DNA of 64,000 nt from Clitoria ternatea (Eukaryota; Streptophyta; Magnoliopsida; Fabales; Fabaceae). A program made the position numbers and the translations under genes. The stretch lies in the NCBI GenBank assembly GCA_037962975.1, contig CM075673.1:156260667-156324666 (forward strand), written 5' to 3'. This document shows, in pieces, positions 37,040-50,329 of the stretch (positions within the stretch are counted from its first letter, which is position 1; each line of letters starts with the position of its first letter). Below the pieces are notes generated by a model. It saw only the letters and a program-made list of their open reading frames with translations. It was not told the origin of the DNA and did no database searches.

Positions 37040-38199
37040 GCCTAAAAATAAAACAGAATTTTCTTTTACAATAGCACACGCCATGCCATCTCACTGTTTG
37101 GATTTTTAACTTGATTGGTTAAATCTCGATTTGACCAACCCAAAAATAAATCTTACAATGAAATAGAGTTTTGGCTGTCTCCAACAACTTGAAAAAATCA
37201 ATATTAATCCTTAAATTTTTTTATTTCTCTAACTCCGCTTCCCCAACTACAAACCAATAAAAAACCTTAGCTGCGTTTTCATTATCTAATTACGAGATTT
37301 TACGAGGTTAATCTCTTTTTAATTATACGACTTTATTCTTCTACCTTTTAAAATTATTCAAATTTTACCTTTCTATTTTCGTCGTACTTTTAACGAAACT
37401 ATGATCATGTGTTGCCCTTTTTAACTGATATATTAGCATTAATGTTTGGCTTCCATTAATATATGATATAAAAATGATAGAAGGACCGAAATTAAACACT
37501 TCTAATTTACTAGGATAAAACTGGGTTACACCGGACCTAATTTTTGTTAAGCTTGAGTAAGGATCATCAATAATTTAAAGATTTGAGTTTGTTGTAAATA
37601 CTTAATATTATAAATGTTTCTTTGTAAGCTTAAATTGTCCGAATTTAATGTTCGACCTACTTTAAAGTTCGTTTTATATAAAAACGTATAAAGAAGTCAA
37701 CAAACCATTTAGTTTAGATAGGTTAATGACCTACTTAATGCAACATACCAATGTGGTTTTTTTAAACGCATTATCCGTTATAAAAGACAATCCTATTTAA
37801 ATTAAAAATATTCATATCATAACGAGTCAAACTTAAAACTCTACTTAAGAAAAATCAAATATATTAAATAACAAAATAAAATCATATATTTATCAAGCAA
37901 ATAACCTATTACTATAATTATTTACCATGCAAATAATTTAACATAGTCAAATTGAAATATACATGAGGCCTGAAATTGTTGTTTTCTTACTTTCTTTAAA
38001 TTATAAATTAAACTATTTTATGGATTTACTATTTAAAACATTATATATATACACACACAACCTCATGGTTTAATATTTTTTTAAAATACCCTTTTACTTA
38101 GCATATTTAATTAAACATGTTTTTTCATAATTTTTTACTCGTCAAACATGGCCTACATAAGCTTGAGACAAAAGACACAAATTAGGTTATGGGCCTTGA

Positions 38200-38537
38200 T
38201 GTAACATCCCTAAATTTAATTTCCGGGTAAGTTAAGTTGATATATGATTAAATTGGTTGGATTAAATTATCCCAGGGCAGTTAAGTTAATTTTTAAGATT
38301 TACGGGGTAAGTTTTGGGTATTTAGGTAAGAGAATTGGCAAGCATTGCAAGTAATAACTTAGGGGTATTTAGGTAGTTTCTTACGTCCAGTTAATTTTTA
38401 AACCAACCGGGTAATTAACGGTTACCTGAAACTTACCCCGGTAAATCTTAAAAATTAATTTAACCATCGAGATAATTTAATCCAACCAATCATTTATCAA
38501 CTTAACTTACCCAGAAATTAAATTTAGGGATGTTACA
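38200..38537. mobile_element. Foldback/MITE element with long inverted ends
   Basis: Ends TGTAACATCCCTAAATTTAA and TTAAATTTAGGGATGTTACA are perfect inverses, and the arms pair through TAACTTAACT and the TAAGTTTT/GTAAATCTTAAAAATTAA blocks. The element is absent from the paralogous right unit, which supports an insertion. Flanks GCCTTGATG and CACTCGATG may be a worn 9-bp duplication. Confidence 0.7.
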
Positions 38538-40244
38538 CTCGATGGATAATCTGATATTTTACCATCCTTCTTTTAAATCCATTCAAGTAACAATAAAAAA
38601 AGATTGGAAATGAGTGTTAAGATTATAGTTCGAACCTTGTTTTTGACATGTTATGTCTATATCAAACACTAACTGTGTTGAACTTTTTAGATGACATATT
38701 TTCACCCCTGCAATAAGGGATTAAAATGATAGTACAAAATAATTTCCAGTTAAGGGGATCGAAAATATAGAATTTTGGTAATTGAAGCACCAAAAGTATG
38801 ATTGAGAAAAAAAATTAGACAATTTTTTGGTTTTTTTAAGGGTATTATTAGGATTGCTATTTTAAATTTAGAAGAATTTATGGTTGACTGGGTTGGATTG
38901 CAACTCTTACCAATATTCATGCACATTTGTCAATTTAACATATATGAATAGTACCAACCTCAAGGACAAACATTAAGAATTCGTTTAAGGTGGTTTAAAG
39001 TTTTTAGTTTTTGGTTTTGAAAATTAAATTTGAAAACAAACCATGTTTGACAAAAACAGTGCTAAGTTGAGTTTTAACTCATTTTCAAAATGATTTTAAA
39101 TTAATTTAAAAACAAGAAAAAATGCTTTCTTGATTTTTGTTTTTAATTTTATAAATTTTTGACCCTAAACATAAAATCACCATCACCATCACAGTACCAC
39201 TGCATTGCAACCATCGCCACTACCATTGTCACTATGGCCGCCACCACCGCAGCAACCACTATTAAGGGTGTTCATCAACCAATCCAGACTGTTAAAAACT
39301 ACTCAACTAATCCAAAAACAATTGAAATCGATCAAATTGAAAAAATCAAACCGCAAAAAAATCGCTTTTTATGATTAGTTTGGTTTGGTTTTCGGTTCCA
39401 CATGTGGAAACTGTAACACCCCTATTTTTATTTTTATATTAAAATTTTGAAGGAATTAAATTATGGTTCTTTAGAACTTTTTAATCTATGTATTATTTAT
39501 GATTTTTTGGAATTTTTTTGGAATTTTGGAATTTTTTAATAAAAATAATATTTTTTAAATAATTTTAAATTTATATAAGTGACTTAAATTAAAAATATTT
39601 ATAAGAAAGTGAATTTAAATTATAAGAAAATTTTTTAAAATCCGTTTCAAGTAGACTTATCTAAAAATTATCGGTTTGAGAAAAATCTTGATTTTTTTCA
39701 ATCGTTAAAAAATTGGAAACGTATCAATAAATTTTTATTAACAGAAAAGTTTAGATTTTTAAAATTTCAGCTTTATATTACTTATTATAAAATTAGTGAG
39801 GACTGATATAATATCGCTAAATTTCAAAAAGGACTCATTTTGAATATTTAAAATATACCGAGTGAAGGGTTACTATTTGACTTAATAATTTTGCCGACAA
39901 TTACTATGCAAATCACTGTGCATGTATGAAATTTTCAAAAGATGCACAGTAACCTGGAATAAAAAATTCAAAAATGCATAGTACTTTTATATTAAAATAA
40001 TGGAATGCATAGTAAATTTTTTTCATATAAATACCGAAGGATTTCTTCTTTAGAATTCACAATTTCAGATTAAGTTTTCTTAATATAGTAGTGCTAGTGA
40101 GATAGTGGTGGAAGTGAGAGAGAGAAGAAAAGTTTTTAGAGAGAAGGTTCTGCCAAAATCCTAAGGTAAGAATACTTCTCTTTTATATTTTTTGGGTTAT
40201 TTTTATATCGTTTTTAGAAATCTGTTATTATACTGGAAATAATA

Positions 40245-40460
40245 TTATTTTAAGTTACTATTCTGCATAGTAAATACTATTTCAATAGTAAATTACTATT
40301 TCAATAGTAAATTACTATTCAAATAGTAAATTACTATTTACTGTTACTATTTACCGTTACTATTCACGATTTACTATTTACTGTTACTATTCATGTTTTA
40401 CTATTTACTGTTACTATTCACGTTTTACTATTTACTGTTACTATTTACGATTTACGATTT

Positions 40461-40496
<36 letters not shown>

Positions 40497-40500
40497 AAAT
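40245..40500. repeat. TTTACTGTTACTATTC tandem repeats inside LTR
   Basis: Repeats of about 25-27 bp built from TTTACTATT, TTTACTGTTAC and TATTCAC phrases. Also present in the inverted copy at 54425-54670. Confidence 0.85.
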
Positions 40501-40794
40501 TTATCATTTCTGTTTTAAGTAGTAATCTTAATCTTCGTCTTATGCTTATACTGAAATAAGATTGGTATTAATATTTCTAGAAATCGGAGGCGTAAAGCAA
40601 ATCCATTTTGAGTAACAATTCAAGGTAAGGGGGAGTGAGATAAGAGTATAATATGAAAAGACATAAGAATAATGGGAGGAGTCCCCTACTCCTTTTAAAT
40701 CTGATAATATTATTATTTTAAAATATTAACTTTTTAACTTAAAATTTATAACAAATTTTAAATTAAATATCCGGTTTAACTAACTCTAACATAC

Positions 40795-40930
40795 CTATGC
40801 AAGGACTTGGACCATTATGACCTATATGGACTGGACTATACCTATGCAAGGACTTGGACCATTATGACCCATATGGACTGAACTATACCTATGCAAGGAC
40901 TAGATTATATGGACTTACATATACCTATGC
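40795..40930. repeat. 58-bp tandem repeat, about 2.5 units, inside LTR
   Basis: Unit begins ATACCTATGCAAGGACTTGG and includes ACCATTATGACC(T/C)ATATGGACTG. Mirrored at about 53995-54140 in the inverted copy. Confidence 0.85.
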
Positions 40931-43048
40931 GAGGAATTGACCAAAATGACTCAAATTGACTATATTAATAATCATTAAATTTTGTATTATGATATGTATT
41001 AATGATATTTAATTGATTTGATTATGATTGATTGATTGATGATATTTAGTTATGATTGGTATTGTTTGATTTTGATTGATGATATTGTAATGTGGAGTTT
41101 GAGCATATAGCGAGCATGACGGAAAGCTAAAATTCAGTAAGAATTTCTTACCTTACTCTTTAAATTTTATTATCTTTTATTTCTTCTTAGAAATTATTTT
41201 TATTAACTTTATTTTCAATATTTAGAATAAAAAAAATTAGTATTTATTTTAGAAAGAAAATATTTTATGAGAATTTATTTAATTAAATCTTGAGTTAAAG
41301 AAAACTTTTGAAATTTTAAGTATTTTTGGTTAATAATTACTCTCTTTTAATAAAACAAAATTTTTTGAAAGAAAATTATTTTATTTTTTCCAACTTAATA
41401 ACTAAAAATATTTGGAAATAATTGAGATTCCTAAATTTGATTTTGTTCAGATTTAATTTGAGAAAGATTATGTAAAGTTTTATATGATAAAGTTTTTAGA
41501 TATTTAAGGCTTAGAAACTCAATTTCAGTGAGATTTGAAAACTGTACCAAATTTATTTCTGTGGGACAGAAATTCAGAGAAAATGTACAGTTTATTGAAA
41601 TGATGTTGTAAACCTTTAAGGGATTTAATAATTGAGTTTCTAAAAGCCTTAACCAACTCAATACGCGAGTAGTTCATGCATCATGGATAATGAAAGTGAA
41701 ATGAAATAATATTGTCTGGGGACGGATTATAGAAACCGAGGATACATTAGAGGAGGCTTAATTACGAGCCTTGGGATGAGAGGGTGTGAAAGGGTGCTTC
41801 AGGGGACCTGGGGTAGCTCCCTAGTGTCGGGTACTTTCACAATAAAAACTTTCTCAATCTGACTAGTCTCTAAGTGTTTCCATGCCAGTTGAGCTGTTCA
41901 TATTATTATTATCCGGACTTATGGAACAGTGTAAACTCCTGGTTGGCCCAGTGCAAATTAAAATTTAAGGGCCCACATATATAGGTAAGTTATGATGAAG
42001 ATATTACATAACATTCATGCATTCATAATTGATTGTGTATGTGATTGTGATTGATATTATTATGTATTGGTTGTGAAAACCCTTTGTTGCTTATGTCTTA
42101 TTCGGAAATATTATATTCTGTTTCTCACTCCTTTCTCCGTGTTTTTGTTTCACATGTTTTAAATTGATGGTTCAGAGGGAAGGATCGAAGAATATCGGCA
42201 GTAAATATAGCACGTTCTAGACAGGGAGCTCGGTATGAATACCGTGGTCCAATGAATAAATAATGTTAATAAGTAACTGCTTCTGGGCCATGGAGTTTCC
42301 TCTCTTTCTTATAATGTTTAATATTTATTTCCGTTGGATGAATGTAAAATTACTTTATAAAGTTTTAATAATATTTATGAGGTATTTCAGAAATAATGTA
42401 TATAATTTATTCCGATAGTTTCTTTTTAACAATCATATCTTTAGTAAAAAAAAAAATTATGAATTTTTCTAGAATTTATTAAGGTGTAATAGAGGGTGTT
42501 ACAGAAACTGAACCACACCTTTGTATATTATTTTGTAACTTTGTCCAAATTGTATAATAACACTTATTATTTTAAATCTGTCTAGGTTAGAAGAAGAACT
42601 AAAAGACTAAAATATTGACATCAATACTTAGATTTTATTATTTATGTTGTATTTTACATTAAACCTTATTTAAGTAGTACTTCATTTATTTTATACTTGG
42701 GTTGAATTGTTGAAAACTTGAGATGTAGTACTTATTAATGACTCTGTCATTGTTGAGAACCTAAAATATTTTTTGAATTGTTATAATTATAATTTTTATT
42801 TGATTTTACAAAAAATATAAATTAAAAAAAAACTGAATAAAATGATCTAATCCGAACCACATTTGATTGGATCAGATGATATGATTCATTTCAACCGAGT
42901 CGAACCGAACCGCAACTTAATAAAGTGAGTGGATCAGATGATATTTTATCTCAAAATCGAACCGATCCAAAATATCATCCGATCCGGACCGCGAAAACCC
43001 CTAACCACCATCACCTTGCCATTGTCATCGCCACTGTCACTATCATGA

Positions 43049-43629
43049 TGACACAGGCCTCACCTGGGCCTCCTTTGGGCCATTCTTTCTGATTTATTAA
43101 TATTTTTGTTAGAAATATTATTCTATTAGGAATTAATTAGGTTTAGAAAATAATTGATATTTTGGGCCTTGCATGGTCATAATTTTTATTTTGGGCCACT
43201 TTTAGGCCTTGTATATGTATATACTAGCTTTGGGCCACTTTTGGGCCATTTATTTTTAAATTTTGAGCCTTGGGTGAAACTTTTACAAGCTCACCCAAGC
43301 CAATTACAAATTTTCAGAGCCTATATATAGGCCTTTCTTTTTTGTAAAATTCACATTAGAATTCAATTTAGTGTGAGAAAGTATGTTTTCTCTCTCAGTC
43401 TCTCCCTTGTGCTTAGCACACTACCGAATACCTTATCCTTAGGTTTCCTCCCCCATGGTTACGATATAGGACTTATCTCTTCCTAGAGGAGTGACATCCA
43501 AATCTATCCTTCCTTTATATCAAACTCCTCCCAACCACATAACAGTTTCGACCACCACACCATCTCCTTCAAGAAGAAAAGCAAGGAAAGCTAGATCCTT
43601 CATTCTCAAATTAGGCTTTGCCTACATCA
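43049..43629 (+). mobile_element. 581-bp solo LTR, TSD CATGA
   Basis: Starts TGACACAGGCCTCACCTGGG and ends GGCTTTGCCTACATCA, with CATGA on both sides (43044-43048 and 43630-43634). A TATA box (GCCTATATATAGGCC at about 43320) and a pyrimidine-rich transcribed part follow LTR order. It interrupts the CAC-rich stretch. Confidence 0.8.
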
Positions 43630-43634
43630 CATGA

Positions 43635-44040
43635 CCATCACCTTTACCCTCATAATCGTCGTTATCGCCACTATCATGCTGCCATTGCCAAGCCCATAAC
43701 CACCGGCGTTGCAACCATAAACCCAAACCTGAAACCACCTTTGTCGCCGCCACTATTACCATTACCCCCATGTCATTGTCATCCTCATTGACACCGCCAC
43801 CACCACCACCACAACCACGACCACCACCACTCTCACCATGACAACTATTGCCACTATTATCACTACCTTTATCACCATAATTAGTGTCATAGACACTACC
43901 ATATACACCACGACCACTATAACCCTAAACCAATACTGCCAACACCACCACTGCCATCACCATTGCCACTGCCCTACCACCATTACTATTAACATAAATC
44001 CTAAACCACCACCACCATTAACCTAAACCTGAAACGACAT
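43635..44040. repeat. CAC/CCA-rich imperfect trinucleotide stretch
   Basis: Imperfect CAC, CCA and ATC repeats. Any reading frame gives Thr/Pro/His-rich translations with stops; not taken as a gene. Paralogous stretch at 58630-59030. Confidence 0.75.
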
Positions 44041-44280
44041 GTAGCATCTATCGAAGACAATCCTATTTGAGTCAAGAATACTCATATCATAGTGGGGCGG
44101 GCTAACTCTCCCAATGAGAATTTTTTTCATCCACAAGGGTTGAACTTGAGATCTTACTTAAAAAGAATTAAATATATTGAATAAAAAATAAAACCATATA
44201 TTTATCAAACAAGTGACCTATTACTTCAATTATTTACCATGCAAAGAATTTGACATAATCAAATCAAAATATACATAAGG

Positions 44281-46327
44281 TGTGACGACCCTCGTCAATT
44301 TTTCTCATTTTTCACAATAGATTTTTTGCGTTTAATAAAAATTCCACTCGGTCTTAATATAAAATAATATTTGCTTTTCTTAAATACATTTAAAATAATA
44401 AAATCTTACTTAAAATAGCAATTGCCGACTGAAACCAGTCCAAAATACATTCATTAATAAAAGTTATTTAGAAACAGCGAAAGAAAGATAAACAGTCGGG
44501 TTGCACACGGAAAATAGTCCACTCGGTCATCTCTCACACGGGAACAACTTAACCTTACTTCACTCGGAAATGATTCTCTCAGCCACAGCTCACTCGGAGA
44601 CATTCTCACCTTCACTCGGAAGGAAACGTAGGATACTCACTTGAGCAAAATAGGCACCAAATCAATCGACCCTTGCTCGGACAAGAATGAATCCACTCGG
44701 CTAGATTTACCCGGTAATCGACCATGCTTCAGCAAAGCAAATTCACTTAAAATAAACACTGATCACATAACATTAAGAATTTATATTCACGTCATTCAAC
44801 ATACCAATTCAAATTTAATTCAACATACAGTCAACACATTGTATCATTAAACACTCGGAAAACTCAATATATATATATATATAAATATATTACACAATTT
44901 ATTCAAATCACTCGGTGCCTTGGCATCAATCCTCCACTTGGCGTACCTTCATGGCTTCGACCTCTTCCCCGTCATTGGTTACTAAAAATGAAAACCACAG
45001 CAAGGGTGAGTGTTTAGCATCATAATTAATCTAGAACGGAATTTAATTAACAAATACAAGTATAAAATCCGTCCGATTCCTTTATCCTCAGTTTGCACAT
45101 TACACTCGACATTTAACTCACTCGACAATCATAGCAACTAACAGCCATTTTAATAATTCACTCATTCGGCAAGTATGATAACCATCACTCGACAATATAT
45201 AAAATTACACTCGGTAAATATAATAAATCACGCCCGACAATTATAACCATTCACATTTGACAAACATAGCCATCACACTCGGCAAATACAGTCAATCACA
45301 CTCGGCAAATACAACCAATCACACTCGGCAATATAACAAACTTCACTCGGCAAATATAACAATTTTCCACTCGAAAAATATAACAATCACTCGGCAAATA
45401 TATGAAATTACACTCGGCAGATACATCAAATCATACTCAACAAATATAAATTCTCATTCGGCAATTATAACCAACTGCACTCGGCAAATATCTCACACTC
45501 GGCAATATAATAATTCACACTCAGTAAATATAATAATTTACACTCGGCAAATATAGCAAACTGCACTCGGCAAATATATACCACAATTAACAATTCATCA
45601 TTTGTCACAACTGACTCTCACATAAAATTGACGCCTAGTATCCGGATACTAAAGGATCGGCCTTCAGCTGGGAGTCCGACTTGACATCCCGTGAACCCGA
45701 CTTGGTTCACCGAGCCCGACTTGGCTCCCCCTCAACCACTGGGTCATAGACCTCTGGGTAGCTCAACTGGGTCCGACTTGACCACTGAAGCCAAAAACGA
45801 GGGTAACATATACCGTCGGCCATCCCATACCACATAATCACATTTTAATCATTTCATATTATCAACAATCAACAAATGCAACTACCAGAAAATGACATGT
45901 GCTCTCATCACAGGGCGACCGACTTGTCAAGCCCATCCATCACATTATCACTCGGGCGACCTGCTTGTCAAACCCGACTCATTAATAACATCACTCGGGT
46001 GACCTGTTCGTCAAACCCGACTCCACATTGCCACAAAACACCAATTGTCACAACATTAAATATTTTTAATTTCAATCGGCTCAAGCCACACACACACGAT
46101 CGGAAACCGATCGATGTCCATACACATACATACATTCATTCACATTCATATACCATTCATCCAGCATCATCAGCATCAAATCCTTCTAAGTCACACACAC
46201 ACACAATCAGAGCCCAATTAGTATGCATATTCATACGTACATTCATATACATATTCACACAATTTCACTCGGCATCATCTCTTACCCGGTTCATAATCAT
46301 TCCAATGACTCAGACAGTATGTCCTAT
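44281..46327 (-). mobile_element. 3' LTR (truncated) of the nested retroelement
   Basis: Matches the 5' LTR block by block, from TGTGACGACCC to ATGTCCTATTC. The roughly 700 bp that would complete the LTR (like 56507-57228) are missing, replaced by a direct duplicate of 45129-46256. Rich in CACTCGG. Confidence 0.8.
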
Positions 46328-47447
46328 TCATAGCAACTAACAGCCATTTTAATAATTCACTCATTCGGCAAGTATGATAACCATCACTCGACAATATATA
46401 AAATTACACTCGGTAAATATAATAAATCACGCCCGACAATTATAACCATTCACATTTGACAAACATAGCCATCACACTCGGCAAATACAGTCAATCACAC
46501 TCGGCAAATACAACCAATCACACTCGGCAATATAACAAACTTCACTCGGCAAATATAACAATTTTCCACTCGAAAAATATAACAATCACTCGGCAAATAT
46601 ATGAAATTACACTCGGCAGATACATCAAATCATACTCAACAAATATAAATTCTCATTCGGCAATTATAACCAACTGCACTCGGCAAATATCTCACACTCG
46701 GCAATATAATAATTCACACTCAGTAAATATAATAATTTACACTCGGCAAATATAGCAAACTGCACTCGGCAAATATATACCACAATTAACAATTCATCAT
46801 TTGTCACAACTGACTCTCACATAAAATTGACGCCTAGTATCCGGATACTAAAGGATCGGCCTTCAGCTGGGAGTCCGACTTGACATCCCGTGAACCCGAC
46901 TTGGTTCACCGAGCCCGACTTGGCTCCCCCTCAACCACTGGGTCATAGACCTCTGGGTAGCTCAACTGGGTCCGACTTGACCACTGAAGCCAAAAACGAG
47001 GGTAACATATACCGTCGGCCATCCCATACCACATTTTAATCATTTCATATTATCAACAATCAACAAATGCAACTACCAGAAAATGACATGTGCTCTCATC
47101 ACAGGGCGACCGACTTGTCAAGCCCATCCATCACATTATCACTCGGGCGACCTGCTTGTCAAACCCGACTCATTAATAACATCACTCGGGTGACCTGTTC
47201 GTCAAACCCGACTCCACATTGCCACAAAACACCAATTGTCACAACATTAAATATTTTTAATTTCAATCGGCTCAAGCCACACACACACGATCGGAAACCG
47301 ATCGATGTCCATACACATACATACATTCATTCACATTCATATACCATTCATCCAGCATCATCAGCATCAAATCCTTCTAAGTCACACACACACACAATCA
47401 GAGCCCAATTAGTATGCATATTCATACGTACATTCATATACATATTC
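45129..47447. repeat. 1.2-kb near-identical direct tandem duplication within the LTR
   Basis: 45129-46256 is repeated at 46328-47447, offset 1199 bp. The only clear differences are an 8-bp deletion (ATAATCAC at about 45836) in the second copy and the end point. The translated frames at 45257-45556 and 46456-46755 are identical. Copy 2 breaks off at CATATTC and copy 1 ends at CCTATTC, so ATTC is shared at the junctions. Confidence 0.9.
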
Positions 47448-47733
47448 TATGGTATTGTGTTTGAGATGAAGTCATATCCTCCACCAGAACTAGTCCCTTC
47501 GGCCATAAGGTATTTCTACAATGAACAAACACATCACCATTAATAACCAATGCTCTACCAGGGAGTCAGATGTTTACCTCACATATATAAAGTACAACGC
47601 CACTGGAGTGCCAAGGGAATGATGCCAAGCTGCACAAACAATCACAAACACAATACCATAGAATGCAAAACACAGTCCAGTATAGGACTCACACAATCAC
47701 TCGGTTCACCCATCCACTTGGCTCTAGAAAGAA

Positions 47734-47747
47734 CCGCTCTGATACCA
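47734..47747 (-). promoter_or_regulatory. Retroelement primer binding site (initiator tRNA-Met)
   Basis: On the minus strand, TGGTATCAGAGCGG begins two bases after the LTR end ...GGGTCGTCACA. TGGTATCAGAGC is complementary to the 3' end of initiator tRNA-Met. This fixes the element's orientation. Confidence 0.88.
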
Positions 47748-48189
47748 ACTGTGACGACCCTCGTTAATTTTTCTCATTTTTCACAATAGATTTTTCGCGT
47801 TTAATAAAAATTCCACTCGGTCTTAATATAAAATAATATTTGCTTTTCTTAAATACATTTAAAATAATAAAATCTTACTTAAAATAGCAATTGCCGACTG
47901 AAACCGGTCCAAAATACATTCATTAATAAAAGTTAGGCTAAATTACACTTTTGGTCCTCTAACTTGTAAGTTTTTTTCAAATTGGTCCCCAATTATTTTT
48001 TTAATTCAATGAGGTCCCCAAACTTTTTAAAACGCGTCAACTTGGTCCTTCCGTTAGAAACTTAGTAACGCCGTTTGCTCACATGGCATGCGTGGACACG
48101 TGTCACAATCTTGTTAGCACACGTGTCACCACCAGAACTTAGGACACGTGTCAGATTTTGATTGGATGATGGTTATGTTTGAAATTAAA

Positions 48190-48268
48190 AGAATTTGTCC
48201 TAGATAGGACTTGAACCCGTGACCTTTGAGTCAAAATTCATAACCATCACCACTAGGTCACATATCTC
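48190..48268 (-). other. tRNA-like block in MULE left arm
   Basis: Minus strand: TGACCTAGTGG (A-box-like, 48250-48260) and GGTTCAAGTCC (B-box-like, 48207-48217). The A-box has one mismatch. It cannot fold into a normal tRNA as far as I can see. Confidence 0.55.
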
Positions 48269-48339
48269 TTTAGTGATTCAAATGACAATGTTTATATATA
48301 AAGGTAAACTTTCAATATCTTTTAAAAGTATATTTAATT

Positions 48340-49455
48340 TAATTATTATAATAAAATATTTATAGGTATATTTAATTTAATTATTGTAAATAAAATATTT
48401 AAGGTTATATTTAATTTTATTATTGTTAATAAAATATTTAGTTATTTTCTAATTTAATTATTTTGATAAAATATTTAAGAATATACTTAATTTATTTATT
48501 CTTAATAAAATATTTAAAGGTATATTTAATTTTATTACTATATACTTAAATTATCAATAAAATAATTAAATATTTTATTAATAATAAATAAATAAATTAT
48601 ATTCTTAAATATTTTAATAATAATAAAAATAACTAAATTAACTATATTTTAATATATTTTTTAAATATTTTATTAATAATAAATAAATTAACTATATTTT
48701 TAATATTTAATAAAAAATAATTAAATAAAATATTCTTAAAAATATTTGATTAATAATAATTAAACTAAATATTTTTTTCAATATTTTATAAAAATAATTA
48801 AATTAACTATATTTTAAAGTATTTTATTAATAATAAATAAATTAACTATATGTTTAATATTTCATAAAAAATAATTAAATAAAATATTTTTAAAATATTT
48901 GATTAATAATAATTAAAATAAGTATATTTTTCAATATTTTATCAAAATAATTAAATTAAATATATTTTTAAATATTTTCTTAACAATATTAAAATTAAAT
49001 ATACCTTTAAATATTTTCTTAATAATAAATATATTAAGTTTATTTTTTAAATATTTATTATTAATAATTAAAGTAAATATATTTTTAAATATTTTCTCAA
49101 AAATGATTAAATTATATATTTTAAATGTTTTCTTAACAATATTAAAATAAATATACCTTTAAATATTTTCTTAATAATAAATAAATTAAGTTTATTTTTT
49201 AAATATTTATTAATAATAATTAAACTAAATATAGTTTTAAATATTTAATAAAAATAATTAAATTAACTATATGTGTAAATATTCTATTAATAATAATTAA
49301 ACTAAATATATATTTAAATATTTTATCCAAATGATTAAATTAAAAAATAATTAAATATTTTATTAATAAGAATAAAATTAAATATAACCTTAAATATTTT
49401 ATTTACAATAAATAAATTAAATATACCTATAAATATTTTATTATAATAATTAAAT
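48340..49455. repeat. AT-only degenerate repeats in the MULE interior
   Basis: Over a kilobase built from TAATAATAAATAAATTAACT, TTTTAAATATTTT and similar phrases, with almost no G or C. Noncoding. Confidence 0.8.
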
Positions 49456-50256
49456 TTGATCCGGTCTGGATACCGGCCCCGATCTTGTGACGTCAGAGTG
49501 ACCTCATGTAAGGAAAACCGGTGTCCTGGTTCAACATTACCACACCGGATATCCGATGTCTGGCCTTCCGTTCTCATCTCACAACCGCCCCACTTATTTT
49601 CTCTATAACGGATCATTGTTCATTTTCACAGAACACTCATATAACTGTAGGTTTCTCAGTCACAGCGAGATAAGAGCCCCTAATAACTTATCAGCGAAGA
49701 TACTGAATGTAGCAAAATATGTCACGTCAATGGCCTCAGGAAGCAAGTACATGTGTCAGCAGATTATGCGGAAAGGTGATTATCCTCTCTTCTTCCTATG
49801 GGATCGTACTCTGATAATTGACCTACCCCCCTGACACACTCTGAGTACTGAGCCACTTTGATTGACACACTTCACACGCTATCAGAACCAAGGGGCCTAC
49901 TTGCACCCAACGATTCATTTCCTACGTTCAACTATAAATAGCTCATTTCAAGACACATGCAAGGTTATGTTGTTCTAACTCACACTTTACTATTACATCG
50001 CTTGAGCATTCACTGAGTTCTTACACTCTTCTAACTTGAGCGTCGGAGAATCTTCGCAGGTGGCACCACCTTTCGCCCCCTGCAACGCGAAACGCTGGTG
50101 TGAAGGATCTCCAGGACAACAAGACCGGCTTCTCCCACTGAGAGACCGGATTAATACACCGGATACTCACTGTTCCGGTGTGCAAAACCTAAAAACACCT
50201 ATATTCTTGTGGCTGGTCCCACACCGGATCCTAGACCCCGGTTCAGACCAGTTCAA
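49456..50256. mobile_element. Nonautonomous TIR element, copy 2, TSD AATTAAAT
   Basis: An 801-bp element with ends TTGATCCGGTCTGGATACCGG and GGTTCAGACCAGTTCAA and the exact 8-bp duplication AATTAAAT (49448-49455 and 50257-50264). It is the uninterrupted relative, in reverse orientation, of 8972-11046. No transposase; frames at 49556-49834 and 50036-50284 have no recognised domain. Confidence 0.85.
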
Positions 50257-50329
50257 AATTAAATATACTTTTAAAAGATATTGAAAGTTTACCTTTATAT
50301 ATAAACATTGTCATTTGAATCACTAAAGA

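Larger units (their letters stand above)
39412..42503 (+). mobile_element. 3.1-kb solo LTR, TSD GAAAC
   Basis: Starts TGTAACACCCCTATTTTT and ends AGAGGGTGTTACA, a 10-base inverted terminus, with the 5-bp duplication GAAAC on both sides (39407-39411 and 42504-42508). The length points to a large gypsy-type family. Inside are two arrays: TTTACTATTTACTGTTACTATTC-like units at 40250-40500 and a unit of about 58 bp (TACCTATGCAAGGACTTGGA) at 40795-40930. No primer site or second LTR in place. Confidence 0.85.
39262..43003. mobile_element. hAT-like element with CGGTTCGG ends, split by a solo LTR
   Basis: The left end AAGGGTGTTCATCAACC and the right end (reversed) TAGGGGTTTTCGCGGTCCGG resemble the AGGGGTGTTCGCGGTTCGG ends of a known plant hAT-like MITE type. 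The two halves sum to about 0.65 kb around the inserted LTR. Flanks (AACCACTA/AACCACCA) hint at an 8-bp duplication. Confidence 0.5.
37780..44055. repeat. Left unit of an old tandem duplication (with inserts)
   Basis: Sequence 37780-38200, 38540-39260 and 43005-44040 (excluding the LTR at 43049) lines up in order with 44056-44280 and 57234-59030. Examples: AGACAATCCTATTT at both starts, TAAATTATAAATTAAACTAT, GAATTTATG(A/G)TTGACT, then a CAC/CCA-rich stretch. The unit was later opened by a foldback element (38200), a hAT-like element with a 3.1-kb solo LTR, and a 581-bp solo LTR. Confidence 0.75.

Noticed and set aside
41431..41661. 76-codon frame repeated at 53259-53489
   Set aside because: It lies in the AT-rich interior of the 3.1-kb LTR and is repeated only because the LTR was copied.
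42504..43048. Internal coding region of the 3.1-kb LTR element
   Set aside because: Sequence continues the interrupted hAT-like element across the TSD, so the LTR is solo.
45257..47543. Pairs of identical frames of 99 and about 155 codons
   Set aside because: They lie in the tandem-duplicated LTR, are Thr/Ser/His-rich from CACTCGG and CACA repeats, and have no domain; identity reflects the DNA duplication.
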